Shown here: positions 52,780 through 64,000 of the stretch, one piece after another
Numbering within the stretch: position 1 is the first letter of the stretch
Layout: each line of letters opens with the position of its first letter
Assembly: GCA_905221605.1 (NCBI GenBank)
Contig: CAJNDS010000663.1
Span: 31,114-95,113 of the forward strand
Direction of reading: 5' to 3'
DNA length: 64,000 nt
From: Symbiodinium natans
Lineage: Eukaryota; Sar; Dinophyceae; Suessiales; Symbiodiniaceae
The notes under the pieces: model-generated
Database searches by the model: none
What the model saw: the letters and a program-made list of their open reading frames with translations, nothing else
Told to the model about the DNA's origin: nothing
Made by a program: the position numbers and the translations under genes

Positions 52780-53679
52780 TTGATGAATGCCAGATCACAC
52801 CTTCCCCGCCTAAGTGCCCCATTAGTCTCCACATTCCCAAAGCGTCCCCCACCTGTGCAATAGGGCTCGAGCTAGGCACCATATACAGCAAATGTTGCCT
52901 GCACACACCTCGGACTATGCAATGGGTGAGGCCAGCGGCTTCATACCAACACCACATGAACACGAGGTAAGGATCCCGTATTCGCTGGAGATTGATGAAA
53001 AAATCCCAGAGGGCATGCCATACCCACGGCACATAGCTGAGCAAATTGCGGCCGATATGATTGCCTGTGGGCAGGTGCGCATGAGTGCATGGAAGCTACT
53101 CTGTGACAGTCTGCCAAGGGGCGACCTGCGCAGTGAGGCGCATGCCGACCTACCCGGCAGTATGTGCTTTATGAGTGGAGCCTACTCACAGGGCCCGCTA
53201 CATGGGCTTCGAAGTTCCCATGGGTTACCCTAATGGTGTGTAAGTACATCCGCTCCTGCACCCGGGTACCCTTCACCAGCTTTGTGCTTCAGCGAAATAC
53301 GTTCATGCATGCACATAGGGATATGAACAACGCCGCACAAAGTGTCAATGCAGTGCTACCCTGCTCGGCCTTCACAGGTGGAGGGGTATGGGTATGCGAT
53401 CCGGACGGCAGCCATGCGTGTATGGACGGTACCATGCAGGGCACCGTGCAAAATCTCACACTGCCAGGAGTCACCTTTGACCCTCAACAATGGCACGAGA
53501 CTTGCCCCTGGACAGGAGATCGCATCACGATTGCAATCTTCACGGTCAGGGCAGTGGATGAGCTGAACCCTGCACATGTCGATACGCTTCGGAGACTGGA
53601 GTTTGCATTCCCCACTCCACCTGCATCACCTGCACCACCTACATCACCTGCAACCGACCCTGACCTTGACAGTGAGTGA
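52780..53679 (+). pseudogene. Element B 2-oxoglutarate/Fe(II) oxygenase-like ORF (frameshifted)
   Basis: Begins after ~250 bp behind the USP stop. The upstream part lies in frames 52767-52970 and 52892-53233 (EVRIPYSLEIDEKIPEGMPY, RHIAEQIAADMIACGQVRMS). The core is in the frame open from 53137 to 53679. Counting from 53164: FTSFVLQRNTFMHAHRDMNN contains HxD (His51, Asp53), then FTGGGVWVCDPDG, then FDPQQWHETCPWTGDRITIA gives the distal His111 and the 2OG-binding Arg120, followed by strand IAIFTV. HxD to His is 58 residues and His to Arg 9, as in 2OG oxygenases. It ends in Pro/Ala/Ser repeats and an acidic tail. AlkB-type nucleic-acid demethylation is one possible role; prolyl hydroxylation is another. 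Confidence 0.72.
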
Positions 53680-54065
53680 GAGGCTAGTGAGCCATCGTTG
53701 GCCACTCTGGACCGACAGTGTGCCCGGCTGGGCCACTTGTACATACACCACATGCCGTCCTGTGTAACGCACTTCCATGTCTTGTACATACCAGGTGACG
53801 AGGATCACACTACTGGCCGCGACAATGTGCCGATACTGTTTGTTCACTGCCGCCGGCATTGAATGCTGAAGCAGTTTTTGTTTGTGCCACTGTGCACTCT
53901 GTGCCACTGTGCACCCTTCTCTTGACAGGTTGAGTAGGACGCAAGTTTGCAGCTATTCGTAGCGGGACTTGCCCATTATGGTTCTAGTGCTCAAGAAGCA
54001 CCGGTGCAATGCACTGCCATGTACCTGACGCTAAGCTGAGTGACCGGCTGCGATTGGAATGAAAA
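53680..54065 (+). other. Probable 3' UTR of element B
   Basis: Non-coding, ends GGAATGAAAA immediately before the TAG array. Contains short duplications (GTGCCACTGTGCACTCTGTG then GTGCCACTGTGCACCC near 53885). No poly(A). Confidence 0.6.
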
Positions 54066-54950
<885 letters not shown>

Positions 54951-54994
54951 TAGTCGTCGTGGTGGTGGTTGATGGTGGTACTTAAATAATAGTA

Positions 54995-55125
54995 GAAAGT
55001 AGTGAGGAGTATGCAGTAAGGAGTAAGGAGTAAGGAGTAAGGAGTAAGGAGTAAGGAGTAAGGAGTAAGGAGTAAGGAGTAAGGAGTAAGGAGTAAGGAG
55101 TAAGGAGTAAGCAGTAAGGAGTCGC
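54995..55125. repeat. (AGTAAGG)n heptamer array
   Basis: About fifteen AGTAAGG units. Seven bases like the telomere unit but unrelated in sequence. Probably a derivative of the adjacent TAG array. Confidence 0.9.
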
Positions 55126-55129
55126 AAGT

Positions 55130-57235
55130 AGTAAGTAGTCTACTTGTGAGGAATGAACGAAAACCAAGCTGGAGAAAGCGTACTTGGTTTTAAATGTAAG
55201 TTGAATCTGCTATTTCTTTACAGGAGCACATGGTGCAGCAGATGTTCGACTAGAGTGGATAGGTAGCTTTTTGTCCGCGTCTCCGCTTCAGTACGCACTT
55301 CTTCTCCTTGTGCAGCTGGTAGGTGAACTGCTGGGTACGAAGAAGTGCCGCCTGTACAGTGAATGCGATGCTCTGGTCGACGCCTGAGTAGACAGTGTGA
55401 TCCGCCCTTGCAACATGGTTTGCTGTTTCGGATTTGGGCTGATGCAGCAAAGGGAAGACTGGGGCAGTCGAAGCCATTGTTTGATGATGCTGTGCGGCTG
55501 TGAAGGACAAAACACCAGTTGCTGGCAGGGTTGAGATGAACTCCAGAGAGCCTTGTGGAACTTTTTCCGTCGTCTTGAGGTGCGGGAAGTTGGAACGATG
55601 GGCACCTTGTTTGCGGTATGGTCAAAGCGCCGCCGGCAGGTCTTGACCATGACAAATCCAGGTTCTTGCCGCATCAGGCGCACAAAGAACCAAAGGGAAC
55701 CAACCCCATCAAGGAGGCACCAAAGCTGTAAGAATGTTCCAGCCAATTATTCTTTGGTTCTAGAGCAGATCTCCGTGCACGCAGGGGTCTGAGCCAGCCC
55801 ATGCTCCATTTGTACAAACAAACAAACATACGAACACACATGCATACATGGTAACATAACCGCAACGTAACGTAACGTAACGTAACGAAACGCTACATTA
55901 CATGCATACACATGCATGTACAGATATGTGATACGTGTATGCCATCTGCGTGGTCTTTACTTCTGCACTCTGCGCTTCACTCAGCCGGTGGGCTCATCTC
56001 TCTTTCTGCTCGTCTCGATTCTCCTCGACCAATTTTCGAAGTGGTTCGGATTGCTACCCTTGTAATAAGGTTTCCTTGGGCAGTTTTCTTTTGGCACTGC
56101 GGCATAGGAGCCTCACCTGGGCCCTGTACTCTTAATTGCAATCTTGCGTGCCTGCAACTGCCAGGATACACGCCGGAAAGATGTGCCGAATCGCTGATCC
56201 AGAGGCAAGTGGGCTGCGAAGATACCGGAGCTGATGGCTACTGAGCCCAACAGCTGCCGGCGTGCCAAAAAAACAACAACACAATGAGTGACCAAGCCGG
56301 AAGCATGAACAGGGCGTGGCCAACAGTTTGAACGGACTCCTTGTACCTGAGCTTAGGCTGACAGATCCAGATTGCATCACAGCGCCTCCAATACATTAGT
56401 ATCCGAGTCTCCAGTCCCCTAGGCCTAGTTGCACATCTTCAATCTGACCTAGAATGTGGGACTATGTCGGATGTGCTGGCAGACTGTAAGAAGGAACTGC
56501 AGTAGGAGCTCGAGTGAGCCCATGCCAGGGACTGATCATGAAGGATCCGGCCTGCAAAGTGATGTTGCATTCCTCGCATTTCACGCAGGTGTATACTCCC
56601 TCTCGATGCAACTTCGATTTGACTCCGGAGTTTTTCTGTTCGGGGCTCCGCATTCCGCTGTACAGCGGCGCAGGCCTGCTGGAAGGTGAGCGAGCGAAGG
56701 TCCTACTTGAATGCTGGCCGCAGCTTCGTCGAGTGCGAGCACAAGGCCCGAACGCGGTGCACGAGCAGAGTGCGGGGCTTCTAGTTTCTGGCGGTTGATG
56801 ATTGCGAGTTTATCATCAATGATCTTGGTCGTTGTGCACCATCCAATCCACATGATGCATGAATCCAACTGGATTTGACAGTCGTGCGTTTATGAAGATC
56901 TCATCACTGTGCGCAAGAGGCTCTTTTCACCGAGTGCGACTTCAAGCTGATGCTGGGTGGTTTTGGCGTCGTCGCCTGTGGACGTTGCGAGTACCAGACA
57001 GACAAAGCTGCGCAACCCCGCAGCACTGAAACTTCACTGGTTGCCCCGAAATCCCTCGTTAGTGTATGATCTGTATCCCCCAATCACCCCAACAACAAAT
57101 TGCGCATTCATGTTTTTGATTTACAGGGTCAGCCCGCGATGGAAATCAAGGAGTTGTGCCCTCTCCCGAAAGGCCCGAAAGTGAAGCCTCACGGCAGTCT
57201 GCATATGTACCAAGGAGAACTTCACAAAATCCAAG
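55130..57235. other. Unassigned; an open minus frame and small repeats
   Basis: Minus frames over 55218-55746 are open and protein-like (HTVYSGVDQSIAFTVQAAL; TYQLHKEKKCVLKRRRG), but no family is recognised and frames alternate. ACGTAACGTAACGTAACG lies at 55864-55888. No other support. Confidence 0.35.
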
Positions 57236-57239
57236 GTTT

Positions 57240-59050
57240 AGGGTTTAGTGCTTAGGGCTTTAGGGAAGACACTCGGCGCCAAGCGATGGAACTGAGGTCG
57301 AAAACCAAGTTGAAGAAGCCCTTGCCGGCAGAGTTGCGATCCTGCAATGGCCGCATGCATCTCACCCGCTTCCTTCCCAGACCTGAGGTTTCAGCATGGA
57401 CGGAAACTGACAGCTAGTTGCTGGAAGGAGCCTGTTTGAGGTAACATGTGGGGTTTCTACCCCCCCAAGCTTTGAGCCCACTCTGTAAATCTCCAGCCAC
57501 AGGAGCGCTTTAGCTCAGTGTCAGCCTTGGGGGAGAAAGGCGCCAAGCTGACTTTGACTCTCTGCCCAAAGAGCCCGGGCCCAAATCCCCGATTTCAAAT
57601 GGGCTTCAATAACCTAAGCGAAGGACGGGAGATTCAACCACCAGCCTGCACGGTCTGTGTAAGTGGGCAGGGGTTGCACGTTGGGTGTTGCAAGGTTTCG
57701 ATGGCATGCGTCATGCTAGGCCAGTTTTAGGACCTTCGAGGTATGGCATGTTCTGTATGCCAGTGTAACATCTAGTATCGTCGAGTCCGGCCGAGCAGGT
57801 GTGTGTCATGTTGATGGGCCGGGTGTGAAAGCTTGTTGAAGGGCCACTCTGATGGACCTTAGCCGTATCTGACCCGCACATCCCCAGAAACCCGTTACAT
57901 CCCCATGTGCTTGTTCGCCCGACCTCGTTCCTGCACCTTGTGCTCAACTTCAAGCCTTTCTCAGGACATGTGTGGCCGGTAGCTGGCTGAACTCCCACAA
58001 GCGCAATGGTCTGGAAGCTCGGACTCCAGCATTTTGGCATCTCGGTCCTAGGACCTGGTCTGAGCAGCCGCAAAGGCTGACCCACTGTACACTGATGCCC
58101 CATGTTGTCCCCTATTGTCCCATGCCCCGTTTGAGTGTTGGCCAGCTTTGGTGCGGCGGCAGTGCCGTGCCGAGTCTCCGCCACATGACTGTGGATTCTC
58201 CTAGCTGTGCACCAATACGCCGCACGAGCCAAGATGACGATATGCCAACCCATCGCACGGTTGCAGCGATGATCGATGTGGTAGTGCATCGCCGTACTGA
58301 GTGATCGACGTGGTAATGCATTGTCATATTGCCAGATCAGTGAATTGGCGTATTGGGGGATGGGAGGACACCGTTGTCTTGTCGTTGGCCATGGCGACGT
58401 AGCGCACACTACTGCGTGTTGAAAGTAATCCAAGCTGGAAAGTACTCTGGTCGGAACGAGGAAATGAGGGAATCAACCCTCCGGCATTTTGTTTCGCAGC
58501 TTTCCGGACGTCGTAAATCTGCAAGCAGCAATAGAGGGAAGCGACCTGTGTTGGTTTTGTAAATACATCTACGTCTAAAAACATATTTTTCAACTCCTTC
58601 AAGCCTGAACCCCAGACCCGCGCGCAAACCCAAGTTCTGGAATTAGGTACCCCAAAAACCTGTTTATGGTTTCTGGGTACCCAACTCCATTGTACTACAT
58701 TCGGCCTTCTGGGAATTGTAAAGGCGCTGAACACAGTTGTAGCGATTGACTCAGGATGGCTTCACCTGTGGAGCTTGCGTGCAGGCCATCTGTGCAGTCA
58801 TCTCCGGTAACCCTCTGTGCATGAGGCTTCGATAAGTTGCGTTTCGCCTTATTCAGAGTTTAGAGTTTAGGGTTTAAGGATCTTGGTGGTAAGATGTCGG
58901 TGTACACTGTTGAGGGTTTCGACTTCAGCTCATGGTCGGTCAAACCAAGCTGCTTGCTTGCTGGAGCTCCTTAAGGGGCTGAGGTCCCGCAATGTAGAGC
59001 AGCGGAAGAGTCCGCAATCATCATGTGCTGCGTGATTGAACCAGAAAATT
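57240..59050. other. No recognisable gene; telomere-like and tandem fragments
   Basis: TTTAGGG patches at 57236-57265 and 58855-58880. A ~45-bp tandem duplication (GATCGAYGTGGTARTGCAT) lies at 58270-58325. The 240-residue minus frame over 57711-58433 lacks any motif and covers that duplication, so it is not accepted as a gene. Confidence 0.45.
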
Positions 59051-59057
59051 GAACTGA

Positions 59058-59930
59058 AGCCTTCCGTCGCCTTGTTGTCAAGGAGTTCAGGGTCAAGGGC
59101 AGCTTGAGCCCTAGGGTAGAGACTCGCTTTGGTCGTGGCAAGAGTGCTGAGCTACCGATTGTTAGAGATATGTGCTTTCCTGGTTTCTTCGTTGTCTCAG
59201 ATAGGAAGTCTGCCTGGGCTGTGTGCCACGATTTCCCTTCACAGGTGGTGACACCGTCCTATGCAGATTTAGACCAGTCTCATGACTTAAGTGGCAGACG
59301 TGTGGAGGTTCTTTCCTCAAGGGATATGCCAGTCGAGTGGCTGTGGGCCAGCAAGGATTGAGAAACAAGAGCTGTACTTTGTCGGCGCCATCAAGGCCAA
59401 GATGCTGCTTGTGTGGTGGAAAATCGCGCCATAGAGGCCCTGATAGTAGCTCTGCGCCTGAAGTGCCGGGAGGTTCAGCTGCTCGTGGATGGGGAGAAAG
59501 GTCTGCACGGCATGAACAAAGATGGAGAGCTTGTGTCCATGTCGCCGGGCTCTTACCCGGACTCGATTTTGCCAGTCATGCCGTTACTATGCTTACATGA
59601 ATCTGTATCGACTGCAGTGTTTTGCAGTCGTCGGAAGCCTTGCTTGTTGGGGCTTTGATGGTTGACAAGCATCTTCGACATTATCCTCTTGCGGAAATCG
59701 CCTTGACCTCGAACCCTCGAAGCGAATTCAATGCCAGTTTCAGGCCTCCTGGGAGAAACTACAGTCCTGTCATGACCTGTCCTGTTGGCGCATCTGAATT
59801 ACTGAGGAATATGGCTGACGTCTCCAAGGGCGCAGGTGAGTTTGTTGCGGAGCTCATTCCTGGCAAGCCTACCTTCCTCCGTCGACGCAGGGTTCGATTG
59901 GACATGAACACATGCACGGTTAATTGACAA
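59058..59930 (+). pseudogene. Degenerate coding block of unknown family
   Basis: Three consecutive protein-like pieces in changing frames. First: EAFRRLVVKEFRVKGSLSPR to DMPVEWLWASKD, stop at 59361. Second: AIEALIVALRLKCREVQLLV to GSYPDSILPVM. Third: KHLRHYPLAEIALTSNPRSE to [19 protein letters not shown], stop near 59925. Introns are not obvious between them. It looks like a retroposed or element-derived ORF with frameshifts. Function not recognised. Confidence 0.45.
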
Positions 59931-59934
59931 TATG

Positions 59935-60126
59935 TATATGTATATATATATATATGTATATATATATATGTATATGTATTTATGTATATATGTATATATG
60001 TATATATGTATATATGTATATATGTATATATGTATATATGTATATATGTATATATGTATATATGTATATATGTATATATGTATATATGTATATATGTATA
60101 TATGTATATATGTATATACGTATATA
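59935..60126. repeat. (TATATG)n / TATATGTA microsatellite
   Basis: Regular TATATGTA octamers, preceded by TATATATATATATG. Near-perfect over ~190 bp. Confidence 0.95.
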
Positions 60127-60249
60127 GAAGTTAATTAAACTAATTAAATCAGTTATACATTAGTTAGTGAGTGAATAAACCCTAGGCCAATCTGTCGGAC
60201 CTCAGGGACGAGCATACGGAAACGTAGGTTTTGGAGGGGGGGGGGGTAC

Positions 60250-60545
60250 CATATATATATATATATATTATCTTGTATTATATTCTATTTGATTACATTT
60301 ATTATATTCTATTATATCCTGTTATATTCTATCATAATCCAATATATATTCTATTATATTCTATTATATTCTATTATATTCTATTATATTCTATTATATT
60401 CTATTATATTCTATTATATTCTATTATATTCTATTATATTCTAGTATATTCTATTATATTCTATTATATTCTATTATAGTATATTATATTATATTGTATT
60501 GTATTATATTTATTAGATTTCATTGGATTATATTCTATTTCATTT
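60250..60545. repeat. (TATTATATTC)n decamer array
   Basis: About fifteen TATTATATTC decamers, with variants at both ends. Preceded by a G-run and a (TA)n run at 60236-60268. Confidence 0.95.
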
Positions 60546-60748
60546 TTTACTACAGCGCGGCTATACATTATCACACGGCTCAGGGCCCTCCACTCTGACA
60601 GAATCAGAATGGAACACGAGTTCCACTTTTTCTTTCAAGGGATCTTCGGGCCGAGGGCTCTAGGGCGAGGTCAAGGGTGAACTCAGGATACATGTCATGA
60701 CGTCGAGCAGACAAAGAAAGTGTCAAGACTCCCCCACAAGGGTATTCC

Positions 60749-61303
60749 GTGAGAAGTTTAAGCCTGATGAATAGTGCTTTGAGCAGGGGCTGGCTTGTGT
60801 TTTTCTTGTCCACAAGCCTGGCCCAGCAAGGATACAAGGCTGTGACCAAGACGAAGAGCGGAAAGGAAAACTGCCTGCAGGCCGGCGTGGATCGCATCTT
60901 GCAACTGGCAGTTTGCGACGAAAAGGATGCGCAACTGCTTGAGCCGGCAGATATCGCGAGAGGGCTCTTTGCTGACTTCAAGGCGAGCTCGGACGTGCCA
61001 AGTCCGATGTCCCAGGACTTGAAGACGGACAGTCAAGTGCCGACAACCCTTCAAGGCCTCAGGCTGGACGCAAGTTGCGGCGACCACGTGGTCTCCTCTT
61101 TTGGCTTCAAATCCAAAGGCAGCCTTGGCCTTGAAGTAGAGTGCGCCGCGGCCAGCACTTACGGAGAGGCGGAGAAAGACGACAGCATGCTGCCTGGATG
61201 GACTCAAGTCATCAACAGGGACACTTGTCATTTTTTCAGCAAATGTCTCGAAGCCTCTGCTGATGGCAGTAGTCAGATCCACAGTTTTCGGGGCAACAGC
61301 TAA
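60749..61303 (+). CDS. Hypothetical open frame, 184 residues
   Basis: Reads SLAQQGYKAVTKTKSGKENC, LQAGVDRILQLAVCDEKDAQ, LLEPADIARGLFADFKASSD to SSQIHSFRGNS. Balanced composition suggests real coding. The minus strand is open over almost the same span (60758-61309), so strand is uncertain, though the plus peptide is the more protein-like. Starts with a non-ATG codon; the exon may begin near the CACAAGCCTGGCCCAG at ~60812. Family unknown. Confidence 0.4.
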   Translation: MRSLSLMNSALSRGWLVFFLSTSLAQQGYKAVTKTKSGKENCLQAGVDRILQLAVCDEKDAQLLEPADIARGLFADFKASSDVPSPMSQDLKTDSQVPTTLQGLRLDASCGDHVVSSFGFKSKGSLGLEVECAAASTYGEAEKDDSMLPGWTQVINRDTCHFFSKCLEASADGSSQIHSFRGNS

Positions 61304-61309
61304 GGACAC

Positions 61310-63050
61310 GGGAAACTGCTACGATACCAGCCACAAAAGTCGTCCATGCGATGGCTCTACCGGCCAGAAGTTCGAGATAAGCAAAACCTCCACACATCGA
61401 TTTTCGATGAAGTTTAAGTGACTGGGCTTTATAAGTCTGGCGCAACATGTCAATGTGTGTAGACCAAGTTCCTAAGCTTCTCGGAGCATGCACCACGCAA
61501 CCGCACGTAGCGGAATGCTACTTCGGCACAAGCAAATTTCAAGAGCAGGCGCAGCCACGCAATTGCTTGTTTGTTTCCCAAATACTTTCCCAAATGAATG
61601 CGCTTCTTGCGGTGCCCATTGCGTGCCACATGATTGTTCGGCCTTGTTGTTTTCGTTTGACGAGCTGTGTATATTTCGAACAACGCTTGTTTGCTTGTTT
61701 GTTTGTTCGTTTGTTTGTTTGTTTGTTTGTTTGTTTGTTGCGGACTGGTTGCCCTATGCAATAAGACATCATATTTCACCTATGTTCTTACATGAACATC
61801 ATGGCTAGAACCGTAATTGGCGCTGCAACCGCAACTATCATGACGAGTACTGAAGCCTTGTAGTCGCTTCTACTGTTTTGGGGCATGATGACGAGTTGAC
61901 AGCAACATTGGTAGTAATGCTGCAGTATACCTACCATGCCGTAGCGATAAGATCCGTGGTCCGAGTGAGGAGTGGCATTCGTAGTAACAGTGAAAGAGAT
62001 GATAAATGTTCGCTTGCTCGCCTTGGCAGCTGGGCCGGCCCGAGCCACCTGCGTTGGCTGCCGCAGCCAGAAAGCAGCAGTTCAGGGTGTCCATGGCGGG
62101 TCTCAAGCGTTTTTAGGAAAGGTCCCAGCGGGGTCGCAGCAGGGCTGGAGGAGAATCATTCCAAAAATAGGAGGCCCACAAAGCAGCGGTCAAGGGGGTT
62201 GCTGGATTTTCCAGGATGGGTAGGGCAGGGGGGTGGGGAGTGGGCCTACGGGGGAGGGGGTGGGAGGTTGGGGTGTGGGGGAAGGGTGGGGAAGGGTGGG
62301 GAAGGGGAAGGAGACCGGATCCTGCTAGCGATGCAGGCAGGGCTTCAGCAATGAAACTCTAGCAGGGCTACTAAAGGGTTTCTGCTGACCTAATCAGCCT
62401 AGTTGCATTTCTTCCACGTTTTGAAGCTAGGATGGCACAGCAATGCGGTCTCAACACGTTGCGAGGAACGGCAAGATCCTTGTTTTTTTGAAGAGCGTGA
62501 GAGCCATGCCGACAAGTGACGGCTGGAGTCTTGGCTTGGCAGCTTGCGCTTTACCGGCGCTGTCGTTCTCAGATCCACCTGAATAGGGTTTCAGGGTCCG
62601 AGTTTGAAAACGCTGTCCTTGGAAGGTACTGTTCGGACCCGGCCAGCATGTCCTGCACCCACCGTAGTCCAGTGAGCAAGGGGCGGGGAGTTTGACACAC
62701 TGCAGGATTGCCAGCGAACTTCAAAATGAATCGTTCTAGGCGTGCCACCCCGCCAGCCATTTTTTCGTTAAAGCTCCGGGCGCAGCATCTAAGGAAAATT
62801 CAAAGACTAATCGGAGGAGAATGGAAGTGCCTCAGGGATAAAAAAAGCGAGGAGAACAGGGACACAAACTGGCGCCCGTGCCACAAGTGTTTCTTGGCTG
62901 AAGTGTTTCCTGCCAGGGGCTGATGCCTTCGTACACTGCCTTGTACACATAAGATATGAGGCAGTCGACAGAGACTGCCAATCAGACGCTGGCTACAGTG
63001 TCGCTCGTGGCCACGCGACCCTCACGCACCTGAGGTAACAACAACGACTG
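61310..63050. other. No recognisable gene; (GTTT)n and G-rich tracts
   Basis: (GTTT)n at 61688-61738. A G-rich stretch (GGGGAAGGGT, GGGTGGGG) at 62222-62312 could form quadruplexes. No family motif. Confidence 0.5.
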
Positions 63051-63054
63051 CCAG

Positions 63055-63478
63055 TGGACCGTTGGAAATGGCCTTCAAGATATGACGGAGGCACCAATGG
63101 TCTGTGGCCCTGGCACTGTGTTGACGAAGGTCACCAAGACTGCCGACTGGCTTTCTTGGGAGCGACTCTGCTATCTAATCTTGTCAGCGCAGCGTCGGCT
63201 TCGAAATTTGTTGTAGGAAGCTCCACGAGCCCTACCGTAGAATGCTCGTCGGCAGAGTCTTTGTACTATCCACCTTCAACAGTCCCAGCAGCCTCAGGCC
63301 AAACACATGTGCAGCTCATGCAATCGATCTTCAGTGAATCTTGAGGTGCCGCCACGTGGCAGCGCTCGGAGCTTGCACCCCGCATTACAGCACGCAGGTT
63401 GAGATCCAGGACCCAAATTTGGAGAACAACAAGGCACATGCTGAGGTTGCCCTTAAGAAGACCTGCCTCTATCCGACG
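63055..63478 (+). CDS. Two candidate exons, unknown protein
   Basis: The first frame (~63050-63215) reads GLQDMTEAPMVCGPGTVLTK, VTKTADWLSWERLCYLILS. The second (~63361-63480) reads ALGACTPHYSTQVEIQDPN, LENNKAHAEVALKKTCLYPT and stops at TAG. Both look coding, without a known family or firm splice sites. Confidence 0.35.
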
Positions 63479-63780
63479 TAGACGGGATGGTAAACCTGCT
63501 GCGCATATCCAAATTGCTCTGTTCGTTCTGCTATCATGAAAGTGTTCTTGTTGCAGTTGCTGCTGCTGTTGCTGCTGCTCAGCCTTCTCAGCTCAAGCGG
63601 ACTGTGAGCTTCTACCCATCGAATGAGGTTCTGCAACAGCTCCGGGGCCACTCTTTCGATGTAGTAAGTTTGCCGATGGTCACAGCTTGCTTCCTTGACA
63701 GCCGTTGAGGTAGCCTCTAGTTAGCATGCTCTTCCATCCTTGAGTGGATAAAGGCACGTCAGGGCCCCAGCAAGAAGGAG

Positions 63781-64000
63781 CTCTTCTCTCTCTTCTCTCT
63801 CTTCTCTCTCTTCTCTCTCTTCTCTCTCTTCTCTCTCTTCTCTCTCTTCTCTCTCTTCTCTCTCTTCTCTCTCTTCTCTCTCTTCTCTCTCTTCTCTCTC
63901 TCTCTCTCTCTCTCCCTCTTCTCCCTCTTCTCTCTTCTCTCTTCTCCCTCTTCTCCTTCTTCTCCTTCTTCTCTCTCTTCTCTCTCTCTTCTCTCTCTCT
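63781..64000. repeat. (TTCTCTCTC)n pyrimidine array
   Basis: CTCTCTTCTCT units, nearly pure C/T on plus (purine on minus), running off the window end. Could form triplex DNA. Confidence 0.95.

Larger units (their letters stand above)
43165..54065 (+). mobile_element. Element B: ~10.9-kb LINE-type retroelement with Tpt1, USP and 2OG-oxygenase domains
   Basis: A non-LTR retrotransposon: an APE-type endonuclease precedes an RT with FADD, no LTRs are seen, and ORF1 is basic. Order on plus: ORF1 (44051-45130), Tpt1/KptA-like (45200-46040), endonuclease (~46980-47750), RT (~48000-49800), zinc fingers (50027-50740), overlapping ORF (50802-51701), USP (51712-52528), 2OG-oxygenase-like (52780-53679). 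It fills the space between two (TAG)n arrays exactly, with GAATGAAAA just before the 3' array. Reading frame slips by -1 near 45.15, 45.81, 47.7, 52.9 and 53.15 kb, and one TGA interrupts ORF1 at 44336-44338. Element A at 14-17 kb is a diverged relative. Domain calls rest on motifs seen; the single-element interpretation rests on uniform strand, continuity and the flanking arrays. Confidence 0.85.

Noticed and set aside
57711-58433. 240-residue minus frame
   Set aside because: No family motif, includes a local tandem duplication, and the opposite strand is also open; probably fortuitous.
63781-64000. Regular spacing like a CRISPR array
   Set aside because: It is a simple pyrimidine microsatellite with no unique spacers; the genome is eukaryotic in character.

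Overview
The window looks like nuclear DNA from a dinoflagellate, possibly of the Symbiodinium/Polarella type. The reasons are: scattered TTTAGGG/CCCTAAA telomere-like tracts far from any chromosome end; very low gene density with abundant simple-sequence DNA; an ORF whose ribulose-phosphate 3-epimerase core sits behind a signal-peptide-like plus plastid-transit-like leader; short relics resembling the 3' end of the dinoflagellate spliced leader; and a large LINE-type retroelement. Species assignment is inference; no rRNA, tRNA or organelle marker was seen.

Layout. 1-11 kb: one recognisable gene (RPE, minus strand, 1608-2609), followed by satellite DNA: three hairpin repeats near 4 kb, a ~430-bp higher-order satellite at 5.3-6.5 kb, a ~790-bp (CTA)n array, and G/C-rich minisatellites at 8.4-9.35 kb. 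11-12.8 kb: an unrecognised 527-residue open frame with a CxxC...CxxC module and a basic coiled-coil tail. 13.7-17.05 kb: a dead, internally inverted retroelement (element A; zinc fingers on plus, endonuclease and reverse transcriptase on minus). 17.7-26.5 kb: telomere-like arrays, including one in head-to-head orientation, AT-rich repeat ladders, a ~280-bp palindrome, and scattered coiled-coil exon-like pieces. 26.5-42.1 kb: many short plus-strand exon-like blocks, several with convincing splice signals, best read as one or more intron-rich genes for Cys-rich, beta-rich extracellular protein(s) with PAN/apple-type segments.

43.17-54.07 kb is the most interesting part: a ~10.9-kb LINE-type element (element B) lying exactly between two (TAG)n arrays. 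In order it encodes a basic/Trp-rich ORF1, a Tpt1/KptA RNA 2'-phosphotransferase-like domain, an APE-type endonuclease, a reverse transcriptase with the FADD box, C2H2/CCHC-like zinc fingers, an overlapping ORF of unknown function, a ubiquitin-specific protease (USP, peptidase C19) domain, and a 2-oxoglutarate/Fe(II) oxygenase-like domain. The reading frame steps by -1 at about five places and one in-frame TGA is present, so this copy is either slightly decayed or carries assembly deletions, yet the catalytic motifs of nearly all domains survive. Element A is a diverged relative sharing the endonuclease, linker, RT, zinc-finger and overlapping-ORF segments, so this is a family.

How the parts could work together (inference): the endonuclease and RT would perform target-primed reverse transcription, plausibly into TAG-repeat DNA. 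The Tpt1, USP and 2OG-oxygenase domains would act on RNA ends or modified RNA and on host ubiquitin marks, as accessory functions of the element. 54-64 kb holds further microsatellites, several unrecognised open frames, and a few exon-like pieces.
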